A DNA stretch of 63,262 bases, from the NCBI GenBank assembly GCA_018335795.1, contig JAGXRP010000007.1, forward strand, positions 1-63,262. The letters run 5' to 3'. Position numbers and translations under genes: made by a program. The stretch is from Desulfobulbaceae bacterium. GTDB taxonomy: Bacteria > Bacteroidota > Ignavibacteria > Kapaibacteriales > UBA2268. Below the pieces are notes generated by a model. That model saw nothing but the letters and a program-made list of their open reading frames with translations. It was not told where the DNA came from and made no database searches. Of this stretch, positions 44,678 to 53,632 are shown in pieces (the stretch's first letter is position 1; every line of letters starts with the position of its first letter).

Positions 44678-45793
44678 ATGAAAATTGGTATTGTATGTTA
44701 TCCCACATTTGGTGGAAGTGGGATTGTAGCCACAGAACTTGGACAAAAACTTGCAGAAAGAGGGCATCAAATACATTTCATAAGCTATGCATCTCCTATG
44801 CGATTGGAAAAATACAGAGAAAATATTTTCTATCACGAAGTTGACGTATCGCACTACCCTCTTTTCGAGTTTAACCTTTATACTCTTGCTCTGACAAGCA
44901 AAATCATTGATGTCATCAAATTTGAAAAACTGGATATTATCCATGCCCATTATGCAATTCCTCACGCTATAAGTGGAATTCTTTCAAAACAAGTTCTCTC
45001 AGATACAAAAATAAAACTTTTAACCACATTACATGGTACAGATATAACTTTAGTTGGTCTCGAGCCTGCTTTTCATCCCTTGGTAAAGTACTCCTTAGAT
45101 AATTCGGACGGGATTACAGCAGTTTCCAACTATCTTAAAAATAATACTTTGCAACACTTCAAAATCAACAAGGACATTTCGGTTATACATAATTTCATTG
45201 ACCCTGAATTGTATCAACGAGTGGATTGTACTGAAATTAAACCTGCGATATGCCCTAATAGAGAAAAAGTTCTAATACATATTTCAAATTTCCGCCCTGT
45301 AAAACGCGTAAAAGACACTGTACTGATTTTGAACGAAGTCTTGAAGGAAATGCCAGCTCGATTAGTTCTCGTAGGCGATGGTCCTGAAAGAGGCGAAACG
45401 GAGAAATTGGCAAGAGAACTTGGAATCTCTGAACATGTGAAGTTTTTAGGCAAACAACACGCTTTGATTGAACTACTTTCTTGTGCCGATGTTTTTCTGT
45501 TGCCGAGTCAGTCGGAAAGTTTCGGATTGGCTGCTCTGGAAGCAATGAGTTGCGGTGTACCTGTTGTAGCATCAAATATAGGAGGAATTCCCGAAGTTGT
45601 TGCACATGGTGAAACGGGCTATGTAGCTGAATTTGGGGATATAAAGCGAATGTCAAAATATGTAATCGAACTTCTTACAAATCAAAGAAAGTGGAATGTT
45701 TTTTCAGAAAATTCAAGGCGTCACGCTGTAGATAAATTCAATACGGACATTATTATTCCCCAGTATGAAAAAGTATATGAAGACTTGCTTTAG
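44678..45793 (+). CDS. bshA: N-acetyl-alpha-D-glucosaminyl L-malate synthase
   Basis: BshA makes GlcNAc-malate, the first step of bacillithiol, from UDP-GlcNAc and malate. The 371-residue GT4 enzyme starts [22 protein letters not shown], the BshA signature, and has [58 protein letters not shown] and the usual C-terminal helix. ATG 44678 gives the correct N-terminus; the longer frame begins at a TTG. BshB and BshC are not in the window. Thioredoxin and an AhpD-like protein elsewhere in it fit a thiol-redox theme. Confidence 0.93.
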   Translation: MKIGIVCYPTFGGSGIVATELGQKLAERGHQIHFISYASPMRLEKYRENIFYHEVDVSHYPLFEFNLYTLALTSKIIDVIKFEKLDIIHAHYAIPHAISGILSKQVLSDTKIKLLTTLHGTDITLVGLEPAFHPLVKYSLDNSDGITAVSNYLKNNTLQHFKINKDISVIHNFIDPELYQRVDCTEIKPAICPNREKVLIHISNFRPVKRVKDTVLILNEVLKEMPARLVLVGDGPERGETEKLARELGISEHVKFLGKQHALIELLSCADVFLLPSQSESFGLAALEAMSCGVPVVASNIGGIPEVVAHGETGYVAEFGDIKRMSKYVIELLTNQRKWNVFSENSRRHAVDKFNTDIIIPQYEKVYEDLL

Positions 45794-45804
45794 AGACAAA
45801 TTGT

Positions 45805-46482
45805 TTAAATCAAATCTGCATCTATAAGTTCAAATACTTGTTTGGGATAATGATTGCCACCCTTGTCAATCTCATAGTAAATAATTTTGACGATACCGAA
45901 ATTAGGCGCGATATAATAGTCAGCAAAGGGATGATAGAGAATATTTGCATTTGCATCTCTCTTTTCATCTCGGTAAAAATAGGTCTGGTAATCTGTTTGA
46001 TCGATTGAGAGTTTTGAATCTATTTCAACTACAAAACGAGCAAAATAATCTCCATTTGATTCATCTTTAGCTTTTACGATGTATTGTTGACCATTTAAAG
46101 CAGGGTATTTAAACAGCAATTCTTTTTCTGATTTTGATATTTCTGATTGCACATTGGTTTTTGCTACCCAAACACCATCATCAAAATTTGTTACTGTCAT
46201 TTCAGTAAGATTGGAATTTTCATCAAACAATCTGTACCAAATTTGGTTGTCAAGTTGAAAAACTGAAATGATACTGTAAACAGAGTTTGTTGTTTGAGTT
46301 ACATTTCCAAATTCGTCGTATTCTGTAACTCTGTATGTCCATTTATTGTTTAGCTCAAGCGGTAGAAGAACATTTTCATTTACAGTTTTTTTGAGATTAT
46401 CATCCAATCCGATTGGAGAATCACTACAACTCATCAAAAATAACAACGCCATTACCAATGCTAATGCAATGAAACTTCTCAT
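45805..46482 (-). CDS. Lipoprotein of unknown function
   Basis: The 225-residue protein has a lipoprotein signal with lipobox LMSC (cysteine near residue 19). The mature part alternates strands with many aromatic residues (NNKWTYRVTEYDE, YFYRDEK, FADYYIAPNFGIVKIIYYE) and has no domain I know. It resembles small beta-rich lipoproteins of Bacteroidota. It lies 3 bases after the anti-sigma gene and may be part of the sigma regulon unit; role unknown. Confidence 0.7.
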   Translation of the reverse strand: MRSFIALALVMALLFLMSCSDSPIGLDDNLKKTVNENVLLPLELNNKWTYRVTEYDEFGNVTQTTNSVYSIISVFQLDNQIWYRLFDENSNLTEMTVTNFDDGVWVAKTNVQSEISKSEKELLFKYPALNGQQYIVKAKDESNGDYFARFVVEIDSKLSIDQTDYQTYFYRDEKRDANANILYHPFADYYIAPNFGIVKIIYYEIDKGGNHYPKQVFELIDADLI

Positions 46483-46485
46483 AAA

Positions 46486-47733
46486 CTACCTAATATTATA
46501 AATGATTCCGTAATTTAGACCGTATTTTGTTGAGCCAAAATTTTCGGCATTATGCCGAAAAAATAATCTTTTTAGTTCAACTCCAAATTCAAACGAAATT
46601 CCACTATAAATATTATAAGACATAGACGTACCAATGCCGGCCACAAATCCACCTTCATTTAAGCCCGCTAAGATTTTGGGGTGGACTGCCAGATTCTCAG
46701 TAATGAAGTAATTGTATTGTATTTGAGTTCCAATTGTCTGAAGAAGAGGCTGTTGCTCGTAATCTATTTTTCTTCCAACTTCATCAAAACCATCAAATTT
46801 TTGAAAATAAGCTTCATTTAATGCAAAAACGCCGATAGACCAATCTGAATTAAACTTGAATCTTAATGAAAATGAAATGTCTCTCAAATCATGATTTTTT
46901 GATGGCTCAACTGTAGGTTTGATTGTATGAGCATAATGATTTTTGAGGATTACGATTGAAAATCTGTTATAAATATTATAATCTTTTATGGAAAAAGATT
47001 CTTCTACAAAGGCTATTGAACTGAAATTATCATTTTTGAATTGCAGTGTGCTCAAATCCTTATTGCTCATAAGTTCGGATTTAGAAATATCAAAAGTATA
47101 ACTACTACTGCTACTGTCATTATTATTTGTAAAACTAAATCTTTCATTACTACCTTGTTCTTGGGAGTCAAAGCTATTATTAACTAAATTTTGTGGAAAT
47201 ATAGATTCGTCTTTAGCTAATTTTTTTGTTGCTTCGATTGATTTGCTATTGATACTTGATTCATTAGTTTCTGCCAATTCATATTGCTCAGTTATCGGCA
47301 AATTACTTTCAAACATAATTTCGCGTTTAGTTTTTTCGGAAGTCAATTCTCTTAACACATCGGTGCTGCTAAATATATTATTTTCCAATGCGTAATAAGA
47401 AACACCTGACAAAAGCAACAGGCTTAATGTAGGCAGAATAAAATTGAGGCTTTTCAAAAATGGCATGAAAGTCGAAACTTTTAAAACACTCGCTGTTGTA
47501 ATAAGGGTTTGTGGCGGTGTAAAACCTAATTGACTAAAAATAGCTTTTGTTGAATTGACAGTTGGAGCGTAAAAAGATGGGTTAGCAGAAACAGTTTGTT
47601 CTATAGCCATCAAATCTTTAAGTTTTTGACGTAACTCATCATTGACCGTAAGCTCGTAAAATAAGGTTTGCTCTTCTTCTATTGATAGATTTCCATCTAT
47701 AAAATCTAATAATATTTCATTTTCGTCTTTCAT
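46486..47733 (-). CDS. Anti-sigma-like membrane protein with OMP-like C-terminal domain
   Basis: The 415-residue protein has a cytoplasmic N-terminus of about 85 residues with anti-sigma-type spacing (LLDFIDGNLSIEEEQTLFYEL, VNDELRQKLKDL), one membrane helix (about 92-113) and a long serine/asparagine-rich linker. A C-terminal region of about 150 residues follows, made of strand pairs (SIGVFALNEAYF, IQYNYFITENLAVH, TSMSYNIYSGISFEFG) that looks like a small outer-membrane-type barrel. It follows the ECF sigma gene by 10 bases, which supports anti-sigma function. The C-terminal call is by pattern. Confidence 0.7.
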   Translation of the reverse strand: MKDENEILLDFIDGNLSIEEEQTLFYELTVNDELRQKLKDLMAIEQTVSANPSFYAPTVNSTKAIFSQLGFTPPQTLITTASVLKVSTFMPFLKSLNFILPTLSLLLLSGVSYYALENNIFSSTDVLRELTSEKTKREIMFESNLPITEQYELAETNESSINSKSIEATKKLAKDESIFPQNLVNNSFDSQEQGSNERFSFTNNNDSSSSSYTFDISKSELMSNKDLSTLQFKNDNFSSIAFVEESFSIKDYNIYNRFSIVILKNHYAHTIKPTVEPSKNHDLRDISFSLRFKFNSDWSIGVFALNEAYFQKFDGFDEVGRKIDYEQQPLLQTIGTQIQYNYFITENLAVHPKILAGLNEGGFVAGIGTSMSYNIYSGISFEFGVELKRLFFRHNAENFGSTKYGLNYGIIYNIR

Positions 47734-47743
47734 TTATTCACCT

Positions 47744-48307
47744 TTAGTAGCTTAAATCTTTTAAATATGGTTGCAATATTTCCATAAGTTTTATTCTTGC
47801 CCTATTGACTCTCGTTTTTGCACCCTCTACACTAATTTCGAGAGTATCAGCAATTTCTTGCAATGAAAAACCGTCTATTTTCCTAAGAACAAATGCTTCC
47901 TTATATTTGAAATCAAGTAAATCTAATGCTTTCATTACAATTTCAAGTAGTTCCTTTTTTTCATAATCGTTTTCACTATCAAACAATGAATGTACTTCTT
48001 CAATCTGAAGTGCTTGCTTTCTGTCTCTGAAGTAGTTTAAAGCCAGATTTCGAGCAATCTTGATCAAATATGCCGGTACATTAATGACTTTGAAATCGGT
48101 TTGTAAACTCTTGTAAAAGCGAATAAAAGTCTCTTGAAAAATATCTTCAGCAACATCAGTGGATTTAATCATATTCTTACAATATGCTCTGACGTGAGCT
48201 GCATATCTTTCATACAGAACTGTAAAAGCTCTTTCGGAGTTAGATTTTGAACTACGAAGTAGCTCAACAAGTTCTAAATCACTATATTTTGCAAATGTGT
48301 TTTTCAT
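47744..48307 (-). CDS. ECF-type sigma-70 family RNA polymerase sigma factor
   Basis: The 187-residue protein has sigma region 2 (about 22-95; ERYAAHVRAYCKN, AEDIFQETFIRFYK, PAYLIKIARNLALNYFRD) and sigma region 4 (about 120-180; LDFKYKEAFVLRKIDGFSLQEIADTLEIS, AKTRVNRARIKL), and no region 3, as usual for extracytoplasmic-function factors. It sits directly before the anti-sigma-like gene. Its target promoters are not visible. It is divergent from the S9 peptidase gene with about 215 bases between the coding starts. Confidence 0.93.
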   Translation of the reverse strand: MKNTFAKYSDLELVELLRSSKSNSERAFTVLYERYAAHVRAYCKNMIKSTDVAEDIFQETFIRFYKSLQTDFKVINVPAYLIKIARNLALNYFRDRKQALQIEEVHSLFDSENDYEKKELLEIVMKALDLLDFKYKEAFVLRKIDGFSLQEIADTLEISVEGAKTRVNRARIKLMEILQPYLKDLSY

Positions 48308-48521
48308 ACAGAGTTAAAACACTCTATTATTTGAAATAGGTTCAAAAATTCATTGCGAAAATAAATTATTAGGCATGACGAAAATCAAATGTTTCTTGTT
48401 TGATAATTATTATGAAATTGAATATGTGGATTAAAAAGTTAATTAATCACCAAAATTTATGACATCAATCAGATTTTTCGTTAAATTTGCTGTTTATATT
48501 AAACACTATTTGGAATTTATT

Positions 48522-50609
48522 ATGTTCAAAATCATAATATCAACAATCGCTCTAACTTTTTTAGTACTTGCATGTACACCAAAAGAACAAGAAAAAAGTG
48601 AGGTTAAGACTATGGATTTATCTTTAAATCAAAGCAATCTTGGATTTAGAAACATGTCTGCATTGGATTTATTCTCAACCAAAAGATTAGGCGAATTCAA
48701 ACTCTCTCCGGACGGACAATGGATTGTTTATCGCTTGTCAATGCCTGCCATTGCCGATAACAAAATCTATGGCGACCTATATGCGATGAAAATTGATGGA
48801 AGCGAAACAATAAGGTTAACAGAAGACCTTTTCTCGCAATCAAATTTAATTTTTTCACCTGACGGTTCTCAGTTGGGCTTCATTTCCAACTTTGAGGGTA
48901 GCCAACAGCTTTATGTGATGGATTTCCCTAAGGGGACACCAAAGAAAATGACTTCGATTGAGCAAGGGGTTGCAAATGCTGCTTGGTCACCGGATGGCAA
49001 ATATTTTTACTTTACCGCTGAAGTCCAAATCAAACCTACTCTTAAAGATATGTATCCTGATTATGACAAAGCTAATGTTAAGATTTATGATGAATTGCCA
49101 ATTAGACATTGGGATGAATGGACTGATGAAAATAAGAGCCATTTGTTTATTCAACCGGTCGATGGTGGTACACCAAAAGACTTGATGGAAGGTGAAGTTT
49201 ACGATACACCTCTGAAGCCATACGGTGGAGCTGAGGAAATTTGCTGGGGCGCTGACAGTAAACATATTGCTTATACATGTATGAAAGTTGATGATTTCGT
49301 AATGAGTACAAACTCTGATATTTACATCGTGAATATTGAAACAGGAAATACTGTAAATGTAAGCAAGTATAATCTCGGATACGATAAAGTTCCCTTATAT
49401 TCACCTGATGGAGCATACATAGCTTATACTTCAATGGAAAGACCTGGTTTTGAATCCGATAAGCCTCGTTTGGTGGTTTTCGAATTGGTCAGCGGTGCAA
49501 TAACTGATATTAGTATTAATATTGACCAATGGGTCACCGAATTCGTTTGGGCAAATGACAGCAAATCATTGTATTTTGTAGCAACCGATTCCGGAAGTTA
49601 TAATATATTCAATGCTGATTTGAACGGCAATATTTCTCGCATTACGAATTACAAAGAAAAGTTTGGAGGCGGATTACAAATCACACCTGATGGAAAAAAA
49701 TTAATAACAACAAGAGAAACATTCACAAAACCAAAAGATTTGGTTTCGATTGATATTCAAAGCGGTAAATACACTACTTTGACAGATTTTAACGGTGAAT
49801 TGTACGAAAAAATCAATCCTATCGCAGTAGAAGAAAGATGGGTAACTTCATTTGACGGAAAAAAAATCCATTGCTGGGTCATTTTTCCACCTCAATTCGA
49901 CCCTACTAAACCCCACCCGATGATAACTTATTGCCAAGGTGGACCTCAAAGTATGCTCAGCCCGAACTTCCATTATCGTTGGAATTTTTACTTGTTTGCA
50001 TCACAAGGTTATGTTGTATTAGCAACTAACCGCCGCGGTGTTCCCGGATTCGGGCAAGAATGGAACGACGCAATCAGCCTTGATTGGGGCGGATGGGCAA
50101 TGAACGATTTATTGGCAGCAACTGATGACATTTCAGTTGAGCCATATATTGACTACGACCGTAGAGCGGCAATTGGAGCAAGTGCCGGCGGATATGCAGC
50201 ATTTTGGCTTGCAGCCCACCACAATAAACGATTTAGTGCATTTATGTCGCATTGCGGAGTATTTAACTTTGAGAGCATGTATGGCTCTACTGAGGAACTG
50301 TTCTTTTCAAATTGGGAATACGGCGGTCCATATTGGGACCCTAAACATAAACCAAATTATGACAAGAACTCTCCTCATAATTATGTCAGTAAATGGGACA
50401 CACCAATTTTGATTTCGACAGGTATGAATGATTTCAGAGTACCTTATACACAAAGTCTTGAAGCATTTACTGCTGCAAAAGCACAAGGGATTCCTGCTGA
50501 GATTTTGATTTATCCCGAAGAGACACATTTTATCCAAAAACCTCAAGAATACTTGATTTGGTCAGACAGAGTTTTCTCATTTTTGGATAAATATTGCAAA
50601 AGCAAATAA
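48522..50609 (+). CDS. S9-family prolyl oligopeptidase lipoprotein
   Basis: The 695-residue protein has a lipoprotein signal with lipobox LVLAC, a PD40-like propeller (about 35-410; e.g. IVYRLSMP, LIFSPDGSQLGFIS, AAWSPDGKYFYFTAE) and a C-terminal S9 catalytic domain. The catalytic triad is Ser554 in GASAGGY, Asp637 in NDFRVP, and His669 in EETHF. Such enzymes cleave peptides after proline or other residues in the periplasm. ATG 48522 places the signal at the N-terminus; the ATG at 48459 would add 21 residues of no clear type. TAAATTTG at 48482-48489 is a possible -7 element. Confidence 0.9.
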   Translation: MFKIIISTIALTFLVLACTPKEQEKSEVKTMDLSLNQSNLGFRNMSALDLFSTKRLGEFKLSPDGQWIVYRLSMPAIADNKIYGDLYAMKIDGSETIRLTEDLFSQSNLIFSPDGSQLGFISNFEGSQQLYVMDFPKGTPKKMTSIEQGVANAAWSPDGKYFYFTAEVQIKPTLKDMYPDYDKANVKIYDELPIRHWDEWTDENKSHLFIQPVDGGTPKDLMEGEVYDTPLKPYGGAEEICWGADSKHIAYTCMKVDDFVMSTNSDIYIVNIETGNTVNVSKYNLGYDKVPLYSPDGAYIAYTSMERPGFESDKPRLVVFELVSGAITDISINIDQWVTEFVWANDSKSLYFVATDSGSYNIFNADLNGNISRITNYKEKFGGGLQITPDGKKLITTRETFTKPKDLVSIDIQSGKYTTLTDFNGELYEKINPIAVEERWVTSFDGKKIHCWVIFPPQFDPTKPHPMITYCQGGPQSMLSPNFHYRWNFYLFASQGYVVLATNRRGVPGFGQEWNDAISLDWGGWAMNDLLAATDDISVEPYIDYDRRAAIGASAGGYAAFWLAAHHNKRFSAFMSHCGVFNFESMYGSTEELFFSNWEYGGPYWDPKHKPNYDKNSPHNYVSKWDTPILISTGMNDFRVPYTQSLEAFTAAKAQGIPAEILIYPEETHFIQKPQEYLIWSDRVFSFLDKYCKSK

Positions 50610-50691
50610 AAAATCAACTTAAATGCATAGAAATATGATAGTAAATGTCATAAAAAGTGAATTTTGTTTTTTATTTGTGAAGAAATTTGAT

Positions 50692-50816
50692 TACTTTTGT
50701 AATGCTTAAATAGGCTTTTAGGATTTCTATGTGCATTTTGAGTTTTTGGTTTTTATTTTTTGAGTATAAACTCAAGTTTTTATTTTTGTATTATTTTTTT
50801 TTCAAAAGGGTTTTCT
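50692..50816 (+). promoter_or_regulatory. T-rich leader of the RNA-binding protein gene with hairpin
   Basis: TACTTTTG at 50692-50699 fits a Bacteroidota -7 element, though no TTG lies at the best spacing (TTTTG is 25 bases upstream, TTTG 14). The roughly 110 bases that follow are strikingly T-rich and hold a 6-base-pair hairpin (TTGAGT at 50760-50765 with ACTCAA at 50770-50775) followed by a long T-run. It may be a cold- or self-regulated leader or an attenuator; weak evidence. Confidence 0.4.
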
Positions 50817-51059
50817 ATGAATATTTATGTTGGTAATTTGAATTACAGAACTAGTGAAGAGTCTCTTAGACGTTTGTTCGAAGAATACGGAGAGGTTCAA
50901 TCAGTCAAACTTATAACTGACCGCGAAACCGGCAGACGCAAAGGCTACGGCTTTATCGAAATGGACAATGACGGAGGACAATCCGCAATTGACCAATTAA
51001 ACGACAAAGAATTTGATGGAAGAAACATCAAAGTTAACGAAGCCAGACAAAGAGATTAA
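50817..51059 (+). CDS. RRM-domain RNA-binding protein
   Basis: An 80-residue single RNA recognition motif with RNP2 IYVGNL at residues 3-8 and RNP1 RKGYGFIEM around residue 42-50. It is the glycine-poor short type found in Bacteroidota and cyanobacteria, often cold-induced. The start at 50817 puts the motif at the N-terminus; the longer frame begins at TTG 50760 inside the T-rich leader. A strong terminator follows at 51097. Its targets are unknown. Confidence 0.94.
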   Translation: MNIYVGNLNYRTSEESLRRLFEEYGEVQSVKLITDRETGRRKGYGFIEMDNDGGQSAIDQLNDKEFDGRNIKVNEARQRD

Positions 51060-51096
51060 TCCAATCTTTCGTTTATCCTAAGACTATTTAAAGCAG

Positions 51097-51124
51097 AAGG
51101 CTCTCAGATGAGAGCTTTTTTTTT
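51097..51124 (+). terminator. Strong rho-independent terminator after the RRM gene
   Basis: GCTCTCA (51100-51106) pairs with TGAGAGC (51109-51115), extended at the base by A-T and G-T pairs with the start of the T-run, and is followed by at least nine T. This is the clearest terminator in the window. Confidence 0.88.
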
Positions 51125-51171
51125 GACTATTTTCGATTTCCTTTGTAAATTAACATTTTTTTGACTATTTT
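51118..51171 (+). repeat. Direct repeat, 16 bases, 38-base period
   Basis: TTTTTTTGACTATTTT occurs at 51118-51133 and again at 51156-51171. The first copy overlaps the T-run of the preceding terminator; both contain TTGACT. It may reflect a duplicated promoter region or an operator pair upstream of the CRTAC1-like gene. Confidence 0.7.
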
Positions 51172-51189
51172 TAAGATTGTGTTTATAAA
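51161..51189 (+). promoter_or_regulatory. Candidate sigma-70-like promoter of the CRTAC1-like gene
   Basis: TTGACT (51161-51166) and TATAAA (51184-51189) are spaced by exactly 17 bases, each with one mismatch from the E. coli consensus. The predicted start is about 51196, 14 bases before the ATG at 51210. The usual Bacteroidota TAnnTTTG element is absent here. Confidence 0.45.
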
Positions 51190-51209
51190 CTACTTATGGA
51201 ATTGCTAAG

Positions 51210-53621
51210 ATGAAAATTTTACTTACTTCAATAATATTTTGTTTAGCTTCATTAGGTATGTTGCAATCCCAACAGCCGGGCAATTTCCACGTTGATAACG
51301 GTAACTTAGCAGGCTTTTTTGGTGACGGAACTCGAGATAATTGGGAAGAAACAGTCATCATACGGGCTCCCGCTCCCGGGCAAATTAAAAAAGTTTACAT
51401 TTACCTCTGTGGCACAGTTGCTAAAAAGGACACAATTTGGATTGTTGGTGACCCGACAGATGGACCAACATTTCCACCTTCATTATTTTCCCGATATATA
51501 AATTCCTTTGCAGGTTTTATAATTGATTATAGTGGACAGCAAGGATGGCACGAACTCGATGTCGAGTATTTGAATCTAAAATCAGGTGGTATTAACTCAA
51601 TCGGTGTGCAACACTTAATCAAGCCCAATGGACCATATTTCGGCGTTGACACAAAAGCACAGTCACAAAGCAATGTGACATCATTTTTAGCAGACGTATT
51701 TCGACCAAATCCACAGTTTTATAATTTACGAGGTACTATAGCCACTGCCACTCCGGGTTCGTATATGGCTGGCGTGCTAATCGAATATGGCAATGCAGAT
51801 CCCGAAGGCAAGCCATTGCCTGCACCAAATCCAAGTTTGATTGATGTTACGATCGAGGCAGGACTTGTTGATAATGCAGGAAATCCGATTAAATCTGCAA
51901 TTGCGAGCGTAGCAGATTGGAATAATGATGGTAGGGACGATATTGCAATAGCAGGCGGACATTTTTTCAAGAATAACGGAAATGGCACATTCACAAATGT
52001 ATCGAGTAGCATAAATGTACCGAATTCAGGCACAATTTGGGGCGATATTGACAACGATGGTTATTTGGATTTTTTCGCTGTGCGTGGATGGGGCAATGAC
52101 AAAATTTACTACGGCAATGGCGATGGAACTTTCACCGAAGATACCGACCCGACTATAGTTATGAATGCTCCAACTGTATCGCCGATGTGGTTGGATTATG
52201 ATATGGATGGCTTGCTGGACTTATTCATTGCTTATGGACGTAAAGAAGAAGGTGGAATGGAAACATTTTATCCTGACCAATTATTCAGAAATTTGGGCAA
52301 TAGAAAATTTGAAAATGTAACTGCCAAAGCAGGTATCTCCTCAGGTGAACCAGCACCCTATTTTGATTGTTGGGGAGCCAGCATTACTGATTTTAATGCA
52401 GATGGTTTACCTGATATTTTCGTTGCTACTTATCGTTTAGCTCCTGATTTACTTTATCGCAATAATGGTGATGGAACATTTACGGAAGTTGGCGTTACCA
52501 CTGGCGCGCGAGGCGTTGCTACATATTCGCCTCAATATTTCGGACATGGAATGGGCTCTGATTGGGGCGATTATGACAATGACGGCGACCTCGACTTAGT
52601 AGTTGGTAATCTAGGGCATCCGGACGAAAGAGCTTTGTCTTCTAACCGTTCATTACTATTGGAAAATAAGATTAACGAAAATAACAAATTCGAAGATGTC
52701 ACCGAAAAATCAAGGCTCCTGTTTTTTGAAATGAATGCCGGTGCAGCTTGGCTTGATATTGATAATGACGGGAATTTGGATTTAGTCCATTGCCAATATG
52801 CTTACTATGCTAAAGATGCAGGCAAAGCAAAAAACACGCGCTTTTACAGAAATTTAGGCGCTGACTATTTGTACCAACTCGAAGATAAAACATGGGAATG
52901 GGGTGCTTATATTCACGGAGCGTGGTCACCGGTCAGGTTTGATTACAATCGTGACGGAAAAATGGATATGCTTGTAGCAAGTTCCAATGATTATGTCAAG
53001 TTATTCAAAAATAATGTCGCTCAGAATTCCAATTACATCAATTTCCGGATTAAAGGAAAAGTAGGCTCAAATGTTAATTCATCAGGTTTTGGTAGCAAAG
53101 TCATAGTTGATATGGGTACAAAACAATACTATAGATTTCTCCCGGGTTCAGTTCTAAATGCAAGAGCATCACAAAGCAGTAACGATTTGCATTTTGGTCT
53201 CGGTGATGCTGAAAGCGTTTTCAATGTAGTAGTAAATTTTTCAGACGGACAAGTATTATCATTTGATGACTTGCAAATCAACAAAACATATTTGATTGAT
53301 TATGATGGCAAAGTTGAATTCATTAGTCAAGGCGGCACTTCGAGCGTTAAAGAGAACAATGCGAATCAGCAACTGACTATATATCCCAATCCTGTTACCG
53401 GAAATTCGACGATTGAATATAACGTAACTTACGCCGGAAATGTAAATTTGAGTATTTACGATATGTCAGGTATTGAAATCATGAGTCTGAAAAATGAATT
53501 CACAGAATCCGGCACTCATCATGTAAATTTGAATGGGAATGATTTGCCAAACGGCGCCTACGTTCTGAGATATACTACGAACAATGTAATTTATTCGCAC
53601 AAATTCATTATATCGGATTGA
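51210..53621 (+). CDS. CRTAC1-like FG-GAP/VCBS protein with ASPIC/UnbV and T9SS sorting domains
   Basis: The 803-residue secreted protein has a signal peptide (about 1-20), a short N-terminal beta region (20-200), and a seven-bladed-type propeller with calcium-binding FG-GAP/VCBS motifs (about 210-600; DWNNDGRDD, DIDNDGYLD, DYDMDGLLD, DYDNDGDLD, DIDNDGNLD, DYNRDGKMD). An ASPIC/UnbV-like domain follows (about 605-700; GFGSKVIVDMG, ARASQSSNDLHFGLG), then a T9SS type A sorting domain (about 725-803; IYPNPVTGNSTIEY, IYDMSGIEIMSL, LPNGAYVLRY). It probably binds ligands on the surface after type IX export. Confidence 0.92.
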   Translation: MKILLTSIIFCLASLGMLQSQQPGNFHVDNGNLAGFFGDGTRDNWEETVIIRAPAPGQIKKVYIYLCGTVAKKDTIWIVGDPTDGPTFPPSLFSRYINSFAGFIIDYSGQQGWHELDVEYLNLKSGGINSIGVQHLIKPNGPYFGVDTKAQSQSNVTSFLADVFRPNPQFYNLRGTIATATPGSYMAGVLIEYGNADPEGKPLPAPNPSLIDVTIEAGLVDNAGNPIKSAIASVADWNNDGRDDIAIAGGHFFKNNGNGTFTNVSSSINVPNSGTIWGDIDNDGYLDFFAVRGWGNDKIYYGNGDGTFTEDTDPTIVMNAPTVSPMWLDYDMDGLLDLFIAYGRKEEGGMETFYPDQLFRNLGNRKFENVTAKAGISSGEPAPYFDCWGASITDFNADGLPDIFVATYRLAPDLLYRNNGDGTFTEVGVTTGARGVATYSPQYFGHGMGSDWGDYDNDGDLDLVVGNLGHPDERALSSNRSLLLENKINENNKFEDVTEKSRLLFFEMNAGAAWLDIDNDGNLDLVHCQYAYYAKDAGKAKNTRFYRNLGADYLYQLEDKTWEWGAYIHGAWSPVRFDYNRDGKMDMLVASSNDYVKLFKNNVAQNSNYINFRIKGKVGSNVNSSGFGSKVIVDMGTKQYYRFLPGSVLNARASQSSNDLHFGLGDAESVFNVVVNFSDGQVLSFDDLQINKTYLIDYDGKVEFISQGGTSSVKENNANQQLTIYPNPVTGNSTIEYNVTYAGNVNLSIYDMSGIEIMSLKNEFTESGTHHVNLNGNDLPNGAYVLRYTTNNVIYSHKFIISD

Positions 53622-53632
53622 TACTGAATTGA

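Noticed and set aside
45255-45656. Minus-strand open frame of 133 codons inside bshA
   Set aside because: Shadow of the bshA GT-B domain; composition (leucine, histidine, serine rich) is typical of antisense translation.
48459-48521. Upstream ATG start for the S9 peptidase
   Set aside because: It would put 21 residues before the lipoprotein signal; the internal ATG 48522 gives a normal lipobox position.
48308-48521. Possible riboswitch or ncRNA in the gap between the sigma factor and S9 peptidase
   Set aside because: No stable conserved-looking stem or known motif is visible; I see only AT-rich sequence and a possible -7 element.
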